A stretch of 64,000 nucleotides of DNA from Clostridiaceae bacterium (GTDB lineage: Bacteria; Bacillota; Clostridia; Peptostreptococcales; Natronincolaceae): contig JAHDLO010000009.1 in assembly GCA_018432235.1 (NCBI GenBank), positions 62,001 through 126,000 on the forward strand, read 5' to 3'. Position 1 is the stretch's first letter. The number at the start of each line of letters is the position of its first letter. This document shows positions 45,056 through 53,674 of this stretch, in pieces. The notes beneath the pieces were generated by a model, which was given only the letters and a program-made list of their open reading frames with translations, was not told the DNA's origin and made no database searches. A program made the position numbers and the translations under genes.

Positions 45056-45686
45056 GTTAGATGGTGACATCATTTTAGGCAGTCTAATATGTATTATTCC
45101 AATGCTTATAGGGATTGTTTTTTATAAGGATTTACCGGACACAATGGCGATTCACTTTTCTCAAAGTGGTGAAGCAAATGGCTTTGCCTCTAAGTATTTT
45201 ATTGTTTTTATTATGCCTGTCTTATTTGCAGTCTTAAATATTATTGTTAACTTAGGCTTAAGAAGAAGGGATACAAAAGAACACTCTGCCAAAGGACTGC
45301 AGGCCTTAGGAAAATGGATTGTCCCCCCTGCTGCAGCTTTGACCATTTGCTTGACCTTCTATCAAAATCTTAAGCCAGAGGAAAACATAGTAAACAGCTT
45401 TATTTTAATTCTAATAGGGAGCATTCTCATTATTAGTGGCAATTATTTTCCTAAAAATCATCCTAATTCAAGAGTAGGGATAAAGTTTCCGTGGCTTCTG
45501 AAGCATGAAGAGGCTTGGAATAAAACCCATAGACTCTCCAGTAGGCTTTGGATAATTGCCGGGTTGCTGCTGTTGATAACGCCATTTATAGGTGTAGGCG
45601 CTTATGCAGCAATTATAGCTGCCCTAATACTATCAGGTGTTCTGCCGTTGTTATATTCGCTGTATGCTATACGGGACAAAAAGTAA
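45042..45686 (+). CDS. SdpI-like immunity/signalling membrane protein (DUF1648)
   Basis: 214 residues from ATG 45042, six membrane helices. DUF1648-type first loop LPDTMAIHFSQSGEANGFASK and the SdpI motif GIKFPWLLKHEEAWNKTHRLSSRLW. In Bacillus SdpI gives immunity to the SDP killing toxin and sequesters SdpR. No sdpC-like toxin gene is here, so it may protect against foreign peptides. Confidence 0.85.
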   Translation: MKKNRLDGDIILGSLICIIPMLIGIVFYKDLPDTMAIHFSQSGEANGFASKYFIVFIMPVLFAVLNIIVNLGLRRRDTKEHSAKGLQALGKWIVPPAAALTICLTFYQNLKPEENIVNSFILILIGSILIISGNYFPKNHPNSRVGIKFPWLLKHEEAWNKTHRLSSRLWIIAGLLLLITPFIGVGAYAAIIAALILSGVLPLLYSLYAIRDKK

Positions 45687-45706
45687 TCAGATGAGGAGTG
45701 ATATTG

Positions 45707-47068
45707 GTGTTTAAAAGAGGCGTTCTAGTTTTATTGACCATTGCTTTTATTCTAGTATCGGTGACCTCCTGCAGCAGTCGGACGGATTTTGACATACCTG
45801 CCTTAGAGGCAAAAGCGGAAGCATTGGTGGAAAACATGCTGGAGGGGAATTTTGAAGATGCGAGAGGTGATTTCAGCGATGATGTTCTTGCTGTGTTAAC
45901 AGAAGATGTATTAAAGGAAGGCTGGGTTACAACAGTAGAGCCACTGGGAAGCTATGTGGGGCATATGTCAACTGATCACAGGCTTGAGGGGAAGTATTGT
46001 ATCATTAATGTCCTTTCACAATTTGAAGGGAATGGCGTTTTAGTAACTGCCACCTTTGATGCCAATGGAAAAATAGCTGGTCTAAGAACTACCTATCAAG
46101 AGATAGGCAATTTAGAGACTAAAGCCGCATTAAATGAGATAGAAATCACTATTACCGGCGATGTGAATTATCCGCTGGCGGGAATACTGACAATGCCTGA
46201 CAATGTGGATAAGCCGCCAGTAGTCATATTGGTTCATGGTTCCGGAGCATCAGATATGGATGAGACCATTTCAGGAAATACACCCTTTAGGGATATTGCC
46301 TATGGATTGGCAGAAAGGGGTATTGCTTCCATACGCTATCATAAAAGGTTCTATAGCTATCCCCAGGCAGCATCAGAGCTGGGAAATAGTATTTCATTAG
46401 AGCAGGAGGTACTTGAGGATGTATATGCAGCTATTGAATTAGCTAAAACTGATAATAGAATAGATACAGAGGGCATATATCTGCTTGGCCACAGCCTTGG
46501 GGGTTCATTGGCACCGGCCATTGCCCACAAGCATCCGGAGCTGGCAGGCATAATTTCCATGGCAGGCACCCTCAGACCACTGTACGAGGTCTCCTATGAT
46601 CAGGTCCAAGAAGCAGCTGAAGCCATGAGGCCTACCCTTTCAGACACAGATAAGAGTCTCTTAGAGGAACAGCTTAAGCAGATTGAAGGGGATGTTGAAA
46701 TGCTTAGAAATATTCCTGCTACAATATCTGAGGATACAAGACTGTTGGATCTTCCTGTAAATTATTGGCGTTCTCTGGGGCAGTATAACGGACTGAATTA
46801 TATAGATCGCATAGCTATGCCGATTTTAGTCCTGCAGGGAGAGGCTGATTTTCAAGTATATCATGATGTGGACTTTACACTTTGGCAGGAGAAGCTTACC
46901 GGAAGAGAAAATGTAGTTCTGAGGCTGTATCCGGGCTTAAATCACCTTATGATGCCAACACAAAACAAACGGGATCTATCAGAGTATGTGGTTAAATCAA
47001 AGGTTTCTGAAGCGGTCATTGATGATATTGCAGTTTTTATCAATAATGGTAGTCCCTCGAAGCTATAG
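45707..47068 (+). CDS. Lipoprotein alpha/beta hydrolase with DUF3887-like N-terminal domain
   Basis: 453 residues from a GTG 8 bases after GAGGAG (TTG 45704 is the alternative). Signal peptide with lipobox ending VTSC. The ~100-residue DUF3887-like domain (LVENMLEGNFEDARGDFSDD) precedes the hydrolase: oxyanion VHGSG, nucleophile GHSLGG, acid in LQGEADFQV, His in GLNHLMMP. An exported esterase or peptidase-like enzyme. Twenty bases after the SdpI gene, likely the third gene of that operon. Confidence 0.88.
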   Translation: MFKRGVLVLLTIAFILVSVTSCSSRTDFDIPALEAKAEALVENMLEGNFEDARGDFSDDVLAVLTEDVLKEGWVTTVEPLGSYVGHMSTDHRLEGKYCIINVLSQFEGNGVLVTATFDANGKIAGLRTTYQEIGNLETKAALNEIEITITGDVNYPLAGILTMPDNVDKPPVVILVHGSGASDMDETISGNTPFRDIAYGLAERGIASIRYHKRFYSYPQAASELGNSISLEQEVLEDVYAAIELAKTDNRIDTEGIYLLGHSLGGSLAPAIAHKHPELAGIISMAGTLRPLYEVSYDQVQEAAEAMRPTLSDTDKSLLEEQLKQIEGDVEMLRNIPATISEDTRLLDLPVNYWRSLGQYNGLNYIDRIAMPILVLQGEADFQVYHDVDFTLWQEKLTGRENVVLRLYPGLNHLMMPTQNKRDLSEYVVKSKVSEAVIDDIAVFINNGSPSKL

Positions 47069-47108
47069 GCAAACCCGAGGATTTTTAACATATTGTCAAC
47101 TTTGTATT

Positions 47109-47148
47109 AAGGCTAAAAAAGGCACTGTGGTAGCCCCTTTTTAGCCTT
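47109..47148. terminator. Bidirectional terminator between hydrolase and NRDE genes
   Basis: AAGGCTAAAAAAGGC (47109-47123) with GCC...TTTTTAGCCTT (47133-47148), two-base bulge; A/T runs serve both strands. Confidence 0.75.
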
Positions 47149-47163
47149 ATATCTATGTCATTT

Positions 47164-47925
47164 TCACTCAATACTGAAGCTAAAATCAGAACAGACATAC
47201 TCTCCACTTTTTTGGAGTTGCTTTTCATAAAATTCGACTTTGCCCTCATGGGTTATTAAAATCACTGTTTTAAATTGAGTGCCATAATCAGGTGTATCAA
47301 TATGAATAGAGGATAGCATTCGTTCTGTTTCTAAAGGTATGCCGGTTTCGGGAAGCTTGTCGTCGGCAGGAAGCTCTGTATCATCCAGTATTTGAAAGAG
47401 ATTATCAATAGAAGGATTCCCCTTCAGCTCATGGCTAAAGCTGTTCTTTGCCTTGGTTACCTTATACCATGGCGTATCCAAGAGGGCATTGCTTAGACCA
47501 TATACACCTTCAGTTAAAGGAATGATTTTATTTTCAATATTGGAATAAAACCAGAGCTCTGCCATAATATTGCCCACCACCAAATTAAAGGGATTATATG
47601 CCATAGCTTTAAGCTGCAATGACGCCAGGTAGTCTGAGGGCTTCATGCTGCCAACGAGATAGTCCAGTGTCAGCATTCCCCTGGAAAGACCTCCCTCTAT
47701 TTTTAGTGAAGGATTCCTGTAGTTGGTTAGAAAGGCAATTCTCCCTTTTTTTGTGATACCAGTCCAGGTACCTCCCTTTTCACAGTCCATACCCGCAAGA
47801 AGATCAGGGTGGCTTTTCCAAAAATGAGCCCCTAGAGAGGGGCGATTCTTAAACTCATCTCTGTTACCTATAAAGATAAAGGCGTATTTAGGATGCACTT
47901 TATAGGCAAACAATAGTGTACACAT
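47164..47925 (-). CDS. NRDE (TANGO2-like) family protein
   Basis: 253 residues. N-terminal MCTLLF and IGNRDEFKNRP, the NRDE signature, with Cys2 in the Ntn-hydrolase nucleophile position once Met is removed; later GGTWTGITKKGRIAFLTNYR. The family resembles Ntn hydrolases and, in eukaryotes, TANGO2; substrate not known. Monocistronic, convergent with the hydrolase operon. Confidence 0.9.
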   Translation of the reverse strand: MCTLLFAYKVHPKYAFIFIGNRDEFKNRPSLGAHFWKSHPDLLAGMDCEKGGTWTGITKKGRIAFLTNYRNPSLKIEGGLSRGMLTLDYLVGSMKPSDYLASLQLKAMAYNPFNLVVGNIMAELWFYSNIENKIIPLTEGVYGLSNALLDTPWYKVTKAKNSFSHELKGNPSIDNLFQILDDTELPADDKLPETGIPLETERMLSSIHIDTPDYGTQFKTVILITHEGKVEFYEKQLQKSGEYVCSDFSFSIE

Positions 47926-47977
47926 CTACTTCACCTCAATCATCAATTACTTTTTCATATGCTTGTCATGCTTTTTT

Positions 47978-48112
47978 ATTTCATAGGTAAGTTCGTTTTT
48001 TCCTATGAAATGGGGGGTGTCCCCCCTTATTAAAATAAGTAGGATACAGCGGAGCGTCCAAAGGAACACATGGGTTCCTTTGGAAAACAAACGTGACGAA
48101 GCCACTTTGTTT
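47978..48112. repeat. Cluster of four consecutive hairpins
   Basis: In order: ATTTCATAGG/CCTATGAAAT (47978-48011), GGGGGG-TGT-CCCCCC (48012-48026), CCAAAGGAAC/GTTCCTTTGG (48058-48083), and AAACAAA-c-GTG/CAC-TTTGTTT (48085-48112). No ORF with a ribosome binding site. It fills most of the 340-base gap and looks like a small non-coding element or MITE-like insertion; no second copy was seen. Confidence 0.5.
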
Positions 48113-48265
48113 ATTATATACCATTCTTTAATTTTCTGCTCACAATAAATAATATGAAAAAATATAGCCTAAAGATATAATGATGAAGAAGAAGGTTTTA
48201 TTATAACTGTGTCGAATTTTGTAATTTATAGAATACTATGAAAATAGACTTTGTAGGGTGATGTT

Positions 48266-49390
48266 ATGAGGTTAGTTATTATCAATGACATTAAGTCTAT
48301 GGGGGATACGCTTTCAAAAATGTTGAGTGAAATGCCCGCAGTGCAGGTGGAGGGTGTTTTTGATAATAGTATCAGTGCTTATAATTTTTTAAAGGCTGAG
48401 CCCGTAGATATAATCATAATTGATATCAATATGCCAGGGGAGAATGGATTAACTTTTGTCAAGCAAATTAGGGAATTAATGCCCACAATAATAATCATTA
48501 TAATATCCGCGACTTCTGATTATGCTTTAGAGGCTTTCGAGATATATGCTTTCGACTATATTGTTAAGCCTGTATCAAGGGTAAGGCTAGAAAAGACCAT
48601 CAATCGTATTAGGGAAATATTAAATCTACTGTCAGACTGTAGATATTGCGGCATGAAATATCAGCTCTACGCTTATTGCTTAGGTGATTTTACATTAAGA
48701 AGCCCAACCGGGGAGGTAATACGGCTGCAATCCTCCAAAAGTGAAGAGTTAATGGCCTTTTTGATTTATAATAAGGGTAAGGCGGTGGATAAATGGCGGA
48801 TAATAGAGGAGCTATTTACAGAAATGCCCATATATAATGCAGAAACCTATTTGAATACCACAACATATAAGCTAAGAAAATCTCTGGAGCCATATGGCAT
48901 GAAGGATGCAGTCATATGCAGAAACGGTAGCTATAAAATTGATATGGATAAGATTTATGTGGATTTTTTAGATTTTAAGAATAGGATACGAGATTGTACG
49001 CCCATTGACATGAGCAATCTAAAGGAGGCACTTGAATTGGAAAATCTATATTCAGGGCAGCTGTTTGGTGATAAGGATTATTCATGGCTAAGGACAGACC
49101 GGGAAAGATTATTTCTGGCCTATTGGAGCTATGCAAAGCAGCTAAGTAAAAAGCTTGTGGAGTATGGTAAGCATACGTTAGCTTTGGAGCTTTTAAAGAG
49201 AATAGAAGAGCATGACCCCTATGATGAGGAGGTAAATATCTTGTTGATGAGGGTCTATGCAGCGCTGAAGGACAGAATTTCAATGAAACGACAATATGAA
49301 AGGTATATCGGTCTGGTTCATCAGGAACTGGGTATTTTACCTGAGGATTCCTTTAAAAGATTTTATGACGGACTTAGAGAATCCTTATGA
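48266..49390 (+). CDS. Second BTAD-type response regulator (paralogue of 38101)
   Basis: 374 residues, same three-domain plan and length as the regulator at 38101. The receiver has NDI in place of the acidic pair (IINDIKS), so the first metal-binding acid is Asn; phosphoacceptor Asp in IIDINMP and Lys in IVKPVS are kept. The SARP-like winged helix (ETYLNTTTYKLRKSLEPYG) is closely conserved, so the two may bind related sites. No kinase adjacent. Confidence 0.88.
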   Translation: MRLVIINDIKSMGDTLSKMLSEMPAVQVEGVFDNSISAYNFLKAEPVDIIIIDINMPGENGLTFVKQIRELMPTIIIIIISATSDYALEAFEIYAFDYIVKPVSRVRLEKTINRIREILNLLSDCRYCGMKYQLYAYCLGDFTLRSPTGEVIRLQSSKSEELMAFLIYNKGKAVDKWRIIEELFTEMPIYNAETYLNTTTYKLRKSLEPYGMKDAVICRNGSYKIDMDKIYVDFLDFKNRIRDCTPIDMSNLKEALELENLYSGQLFGDKDYSWLRTDRERLFLAYWSYAKQLSKKLVEYGKHTLALELLKRIEEHDPYDEEVNILLMRVYAALKDRISMKRQYERYIGLVHQELGILPEDSFKRFYDGLRESL

Positions 49391-49500
49391 TTTGCATATA
49401 ATTCAGGGGGTATATTTTAAAAATAGTATACAGTTGGAGGCATTGAGGAATTCTTGTTATCTGGGCACCTGAAGAATTCTTAGCCAGTGGTGCAACCGGC

Positions 49501-49535
49501 CAACAATTAGTTAATAAGCTAATTGTTGTTTTTTT
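49501..49535 (+). terminator. Terminator after the second BTAD regulator
   Basis: CAACAATTAG (49501-49510) with CTAATTGTTG (49519-49528), 8-base loop, long T-run. An upstream inverted repeat of GAATTCTT/AAGAATTC (about 49448-49481) could compete or form a second stem. Confidence 0.88.
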
Positions 49536-49590
49536 GCCCTAAAGCAGTAACAGCAATTTGCATATAAAAATAAGGGGGTAGAGTGTTTTG

Positions 49591-49779
49591 ATGGAGATAA
49601 CTAGTAACCATGAGCTGGAAAAGCTGAAGCTTTATTTGAATGAGCAAATTGCATTGTTAAGCAAGCCCTGTACAAGCAATGAACGATCGGAGACTACTAA
49701 CATACTCATTAAGCATTATGAGGAGATCATAGAGAGCATAAATCAATGGAGAACTCAGGAGGGCGCTAAAACCATATAA
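49591..49779 (+). CDS. Small helical protein of unknown function
   Basis: 62 residues from ATG 49591 (GGGGGTAGAG upstream). Two amphipathic helices around LEKLKLYLNEQIALL and NILIKHYEEIIESINQWR. The size and helix-turn-helix-hairpin plan recall Spo0E-like phosphatases, but the SQxLD core is missing (HYEEI instead), so this is not claimed. Stands alone after the terminator. Confidence 0.55.
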   Translation: MEITSNHELEKLKLYLNEQIALLSKPCTSNERSETTNILIKHYEEIIESINQWRTQEGAKTI

Positions 49780-49907
49780 AAAGCATAGCTTTAAATTTTT
49801 AACATAAAATGATTGATTTCATCACCTAAGAGTACTATCATTTAAATAAGCCAAATTAACCTAAATATAATATTATTGGTATTATTAAAAGTACAGGAGG
49901 GGCAGCG

Positions 49908-50651
49908 GTGAAGGTACTAATCATATATGGCAGTGAAAGAAAGGGTGTTACCTATAATGCCGTTAAGATTCTGAAGGACACAATGCTGGCGGAGGGAGAT
50001 GTCAGTTTTCAGGAGCTTTGGCTTCCAAGGGATTTACCAAAGTTTTGTCTAGGCTGCTTCAACTGCTTTTTAAAGGGAGAGGATAAATGTCCTCACTTCC
50101 AATATGTCGGTCCTATAGTAGAAACGATAGAGGCGGCTGATGGTATAGTAATGGCAAGCCCCGTATATGGACTGAATGCTTCTGCAGCGATGAAGAATTT
50201 AATAGACCATTTATGCTATATGTGGGTCGTACATAGACCCAATAAGACCATGTTTTCAAAGGTGGGCTTTGCTATATCCACGACCGCTGGAGCAGGAACA
50301 AAGCACGCAAATAAAACCATGCTAAGGGCATTGAATTATATGGGAGTAAAAAGAGTCTTCAGTCATGGCGCTGCACTTCAGGCCACCGCCCTGCATGAGA
50401 TTAAGGACGAAAAGAGGATTAAGCTGGAGAAGGACATGAGGAAAAAAGCTAAGCGCTTCAGGCAGGAAATTCTCAAACGACATGCCTCCGCCAACAGGCT
50501 GTTTACTATGGCTTTGTTCTATGCCATGAGGGGCATGATAGGAAAATATGATGATGGCAATCGAGATAAGGAGTACTGGAGGAGCAATGGCTGGTTAGAG
50601 AAGGAAAGGCCTTTTGTTAAACTGAAGAAAAAAATCAGGAGGAATGACTAA
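49908..50651 (+). CDS. Flavodoxin-like NAD(P)H-dependent FMN reductase family protein
   Basis: 247 residues from a GTG after AGGAGGGG. N-terminal phosphate loop IYGSERKGVTYNAVK, then CLGCFNCFLKGEDKCPH, the Cys cluster of iron-sulfur flavoproteins, and ASPVYGLNASAAMKNLIDH. C-terminal ~70 residues are basic. Expected to bind FMN and to reduce quinones or metals. The next gene starts right after its stop. Confidence 0.88.
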   Translation: MKVLIIYGSERKGVTYNAVKILKDTMLAEGDVSFQELWLPRDLPKFCLGCFNCFLKGEDKCPHFQYVGPIVETIEAADGIVMASPVYGLNASAAMKNLIDHLCYMWVVHRPNKTMFSKVGFAISTTAGAGTKHANKTMLRALNYMGVKRVFSHGAALQATALHEIKDEKRIKLEKDMRKKAKRFRQEILKRHASANRLFTMALFYAMRGMIGKYDDGNRDKEYWRSNGWLEKERPFVKLKKKIRRND

Positions 50652-50942
50652 ATGGACAAAATAGGTGTTTTTATTAACTTAATGTTAACCCTTGTTTTAT
50701 TTGCAATAATAAATTATAAGCTGCTGAGCCTTATAAAATACGAGAATCGTATATCAAAGCTAAGTGACGGAGCAAGGGCAGCGCTATCCGTCTTATTTCT
50801 TGGCGCAGGCTATTATTTAATTATGACCAGGTTTAATATCAGTAGTGAAATCGGAATCCCTGTCAGCATTACACTCTTTTTTAGCATGCTGTTTATTGCA
50901 TTAGGAACTAAAACCTATAAGCGTAAGCCTAAAAAGCAATAG
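50652..50942 (+). CDS. Small membrane protein
   Basis: 96 residues, three predicted helices (about 5-22, 42-62, 68-87), Lys-rich C-terminus. The start follows the flavoprotein stop without a gap, so it is co-translated; it may anchor or partner the flavoprotein. Family not recognised. Confidence 0.7.
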   Translation: MDKIGVFINLMLTLVLFAIINYKLLSLIKYENRISKLSDGARAALSVLFLGAGYYLIMTRFNISSEIGIPVSITLFFSMLFIALGTKTYKRKPKKQ

Positions 50943-51030
50943 AAAAATCTATAATCATTATGCCCTCATCGAAATTAAGTTCTTGCTGCTAGGCCTAAGT
51001 TTAAATCAGTCAAGGGCTAGTAAATAAAAT

Positions 51031-51075
51031 AGTGCAGCTCCTTTGAGTCCTAAAGGCTCAGGAGACTGCACTTTT
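51031..51075. terminator. Bidirectional terminator
   Basis: GTGCAG-CTCCT (51032-51042) pairs with AGGAG-a-CTGCAC (51060-51071), a one-base bulge, 17-base loop; T-rich right flank and A-rich left flank serve both converging genes. Confidence 0.75.
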
Positions 51076-51085
51076 AATATTACTT

Positions 51086-51397
51086 TTATTCTATTGTCAT
51101 AATCCGCTTTAAATCCTCAGGAATTTCCTCTAGGCCTTGCTTTAGCCCCTCTGAACAAAAAGGACAATAGTTTATCTCAATTGCCGCATAGGTGATATAG
51201 TCCTCATCGGCTGAGGCTTCGATATTCAACTCCCAAAAGGTCCCCTCCAGCTCCTTTGATATAAAGACCTTTTCGTAGTCCTCTTCTTCAATGGCATTGT
51301 CTGCCCTATATGCGGAATTATAGCGTTTAATCTCATCACATTCATGTACCTGTAACCAATTATCATCAAGCTTTTTATAGGTGTTATTGTTTTCCAT
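51086..51397 (-). CDS. Small acidic protein with C-terminal CPFC motif
   Basis: 103 residues, very acidic. A single CxxC (NYCPFCSEGL) lies near residue 80, as in zinc-ribbon-like or thiol proteins; the remaining sequence gives no family. Start ATG with AAGGAGA. Monocistronic. Confidence 0.65.
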   Translation of the reverse strand: MENNNTYKKLDDNWLQVHECDEIKRYNSAYRADNAIEEEDYEKVFISKELEGTFWELNIEASADEDYITYAAIEINYCPFCSEGLKQGLEEIPEDLKRIMTIE

Positions 51398-51497
51398 TTC
51401 TATTTCTCCTTATCCTATCAATTATTTTATTCATTACAGAAAATTGCATAATAAATATCAGCAGTATGTTGGTACAAAGCAGAGTTTGTGCATTATA

Positions 51498-52763
51498 TTA
51501 ATTTATAGGCAGCTCAATAATAAAGGTGGCACTTTTTTCCGGGATACTCTTTATAATAATTTTGCCTCTATGACTGTCTACTATCGCCTTAGCAATAGAG
51601 AGTCCAAGACCATAGCCCCCACTTTCCCTAGCCCTTGCCTGGTCTGCTCTATAGAATCTATCAAATAGCTTATCCATATGCTCCTTAGGTATACCGTTAC
51701 CGGTGTTTGTGACAGCAAGGCTGATGGTATTCATCTGCTTTTTCAGGGATATAGAAATCAATCCTTTAGGATTTGTGTACTTTATAGCATTATCTAGGAG
51801 TATCATTAATACCTGCTTCATTTGCTCGCTGTATCCCTTATAAATAATATTGGGTTCAATATCATAGTCTAAGGAGATATTATTCTCAAAAATAATGGCC
51901 TCCATGGTCAAAATAAGATTTTCTACACATTCACTAAGATTGAAATCCGTAAAAACCAGCTTGTTCTCAGAGTAGTCCACATGGGCCAGGTATAATAAAT
52001 CCTTTGTAAGCTTACTCATTCTCTCAGATTCTGACTTAATGTAATGCAGCCACTTTGCTTGGCTGTTGATACTATCCTCACCGTTGGCCAGCAGAACATC
52101 TACATTTGTATTAATTACGGCTAAAGGTGTCCTCAACTCATGGGAAGCATCTGAAACAAATTGCTTCTGCTTGTCAAAGGCTTCTTTTATCGGTTGTATA
52201 GCCCTATTGGCAAAGAAGCGGCTTATAAAATAGAGGCATACCAGCATGACGAGGCCCACAACTAAAAAGGTATACACCAGATTAGTTAAGATTGCCTGCC
52301 TTGAGGTTATGTCCACATATATGATCCTGTAGCCCACCGGGTGAAGCTGTAGGTTAAAGGCCCAATACTTGTCAGCCAGCTTAAATTTACCGCTGCTTTC
52401 TTTAGATGCCAGCGCGGCATCCTTTGCTGCCTCATAGAATTCAGTCTGCATTTTAAACAGTGATATGGCCAACGCTTCATGACCATTCAGATCTGTTAAT
52501 ATGGTAAAGGAGGCTGAGGGTTCAGGCTGGGAGGGGTTCAGATCATAATCTGAAAATAAGGGATTATCTAACCCTGCCCATGGGTTTTTAGGTAATTCGA
52601 CTGCGCTTCTGCCGGGTTCAGAAACCCGTTTCAATTCTTTCTCGATGTCCTGTTGAACATTGCCATAGGTTATGATATATATGGTGCCGAAGGCTATAAG
52701 CATTAGCACCGATATCATTACCAGATTCAATAGAAGGAATTTATTCCTCAGCTGCTTGAACAT
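51498..52763 (-). CDS. Sensor histidine kinase, CiaH-like
   Basis: 421 residues. Two membrane helices (about 10-32 and 160-182) enclose a ~125-residue extracytoplasmic sensor. HisKA with His208 in DASHELRTPLAV; HATPase with LLDNAIKY, NTGNGI, GYGLGLSIAKA. Translated directly after the response regulator (no gap). Partner of 52764-53441. The extracytoplasmic ligand is unknown. Confidence 0.9.
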   Translation of the reverse strand: MFKQLRNKFLLLNLVMISVLMLIAFGTIYIITYGNVQQDIEKELKRVSEPGRSAVELPKNPWAGLDNPLFSDYDLNPSQPEPSASFTILTDLNGHEALAISLFKMQTEFYEAAKDAALASKESSGKFKLADKYWAFNLQLHPVGYRIIYVDITSRQAILTNLVYTFLVVGLVMLVCLYFISRFFANRAIQPIKEAFDKQKQFVSDASHELRTPLAVINTNVDVLLANGEDSINSQAKWLHYIKSESERMSKLTKDLLYLAHVDYSENKLVFTDFNLSECVENLILTMEAIIFENNISLDYDIEPNIIYKGYSEQMKQVLMILLDNAIKYTNPKGLISISLKKQMNTISLAVTNTGNGIPKEHMDKLFDRFYRADQARARESGGYGLGLSIAKAIVDSHRGKIIIKSIPEKSATFIIELPIN

Positions 52764-53441
52764 CTATTCCTTCACCTCCAGCATATAACCAACCCCTCGT
52801 ATAGTGTTTATGATAACTCTTGAGGCCAAAAAAGATAGCTTCTTCCTTAAGAAGGAGATATATACCTCTACATGATTATGCTCCACCTCTGCATCAAAGC
52901 CCCAGAGCTTTTCTATTATTATTTCCTTAGAGGTGGCGATATTTCTCCTATTAATTAATATCTCCAATATCTCACTTTCCTTCAGGGTAAGCTTTACTTC
53001 CCTTTCGCCGCTTGTAAGCTTTAGGCTTGAGGTGTTTAGCTGAATATCATCAAATGTTAGGGTATTGTCCTCAATTATCTCGCCCTTTCTTCTGGTCATG
53101 GCCCTGATTCTGGCCAGCAGCTCCTCCGTGGCGAAGGGCTTAGCCAAATAATCATCAGCACCGGAATCCAGACCCTTAACCTTGTCAGATATCTCCCCCT
53201 TTGCTGTCAGCATTATTATAGGAGTCACTATTTTTTCCTTCCTTAGGTGCCTCAATATAGTGATCCCATCTATCTTAGGCAGCATTATATCCAGTATTAT
53301 CAGGTCGTAAATATCACTTAAAGCGTTATCCAAGCCAGTCTCACCATCATTAGCTATATCTACTGTATAATTATTTTTTTTGAGGATTTGCGCTAGGGCC
53401 TCTGCCAGATTTCCCTGATCCTCGACAATTAGTATCCTCAT
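52764..53441 (-). CDS. OmpR-family response regulator, CiaR-like
   Basis: 225 residues. Acidic pair EDQ at 7-9, phosphoacceptor Asp51 in LILDIMLPK, Lys in LAKPF; C-terminal winged helix with EVEHNHVEVYISFLRKKLSF. The CiaR label is supported by TTTAAG-N5-TTTAAG-type boxes at its own promoter, the known CiaR recognition pattern in streptococci. First gene of the operon on the minus strand. Confidence 0.88.
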   Translation of the reverse strand: MRILIVEDQGNLAEALAQILKKNNYTVDIANDGETGLDNALSDIYDLIILDIMLPKIDGITILRHLRKEKIVTPIIMLTAKGEISDKVKGLDSGADDYLAKPFATEELLARIRAMTRRKGEIIEDNTLTFDDIQLNTSSLKLTSGEREVKLTLKESEILEILINRRNIATSKEIIIEKLWGFDAEVEHNHVEVYISFLRKKLSFLASRVIINTIRGVGYMLEVKE

Positions 53442-53488
53442 AAAACCACTCCCTGCTACTTAGTATTGACCAAAGCTACTATCTAATG

Positions 53489-53522
53489 ATTATAACATAG
53501 CAAACCTTTAATTAACCTTAAA
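53489..53522 (-). promoter_or_regulatory. Promoter and CiaR-type box of the response-regulator operon
   Basis: On the minus strand: TTTAAG-GTTAA-TTAAAG (53522-53506), 11 bases, then TATAAT (53494-53489). No good -35 exists, so activation by the regulator itself is plausible. Confidence 0.55.
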
Positions 53523-53534
53523 GGGAAGTATGGC

Positions 53535-53594
53535 TTTATTAAAAGCATGTTAATTTTATTAAAAGCATGTTAATTTTATTAAAAGCATGTTAAC
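53535..53594. repeat. Three tandem copies of a 20-base unit
   Basis: TTTATTAAAAGCATGTTAAT at 53535, 53555 and 53575; the third copy differs only in its last base. It lies between the two CiaR-type boxes, upstream of the two-component operon. Confidence 0.88.
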
Positions 53595-53597
53595 TTC

Positions 53598-53614
53598 TTT
53601 AAGGTTTCTTTAAG
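53598..53614 (+). promoter_or_regulatory. Perfect CiaR-type box
   Basis: TTTAAG-GTTTC-TTTAAG, an exact match to TTTAAG-N5-TTTAAG on the plus strand, about 105 bases upstream of the operon's -10 element. No plus-strand gene follows it, so it is probably a distal site for the same operon. Confidence 0.55.
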
Positions 53615-53674
53615 GTTTGCCAGATAGAATTAGTTATGAGGAAATTAAAAGCCAATAGTTGGATAAGGCGATTC

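Noticed and set aside
49591..49779. Spo0E-like protein
   Set aside because: The size and two-helix plan fit, but the SQxLD core is missing, so only a small helical protein is claimed.
53535..53594. CRISPR-like array from the 20-base repeats
   Set aside because: The units are directly adjacent without spacers, and no cas gene is nearby.
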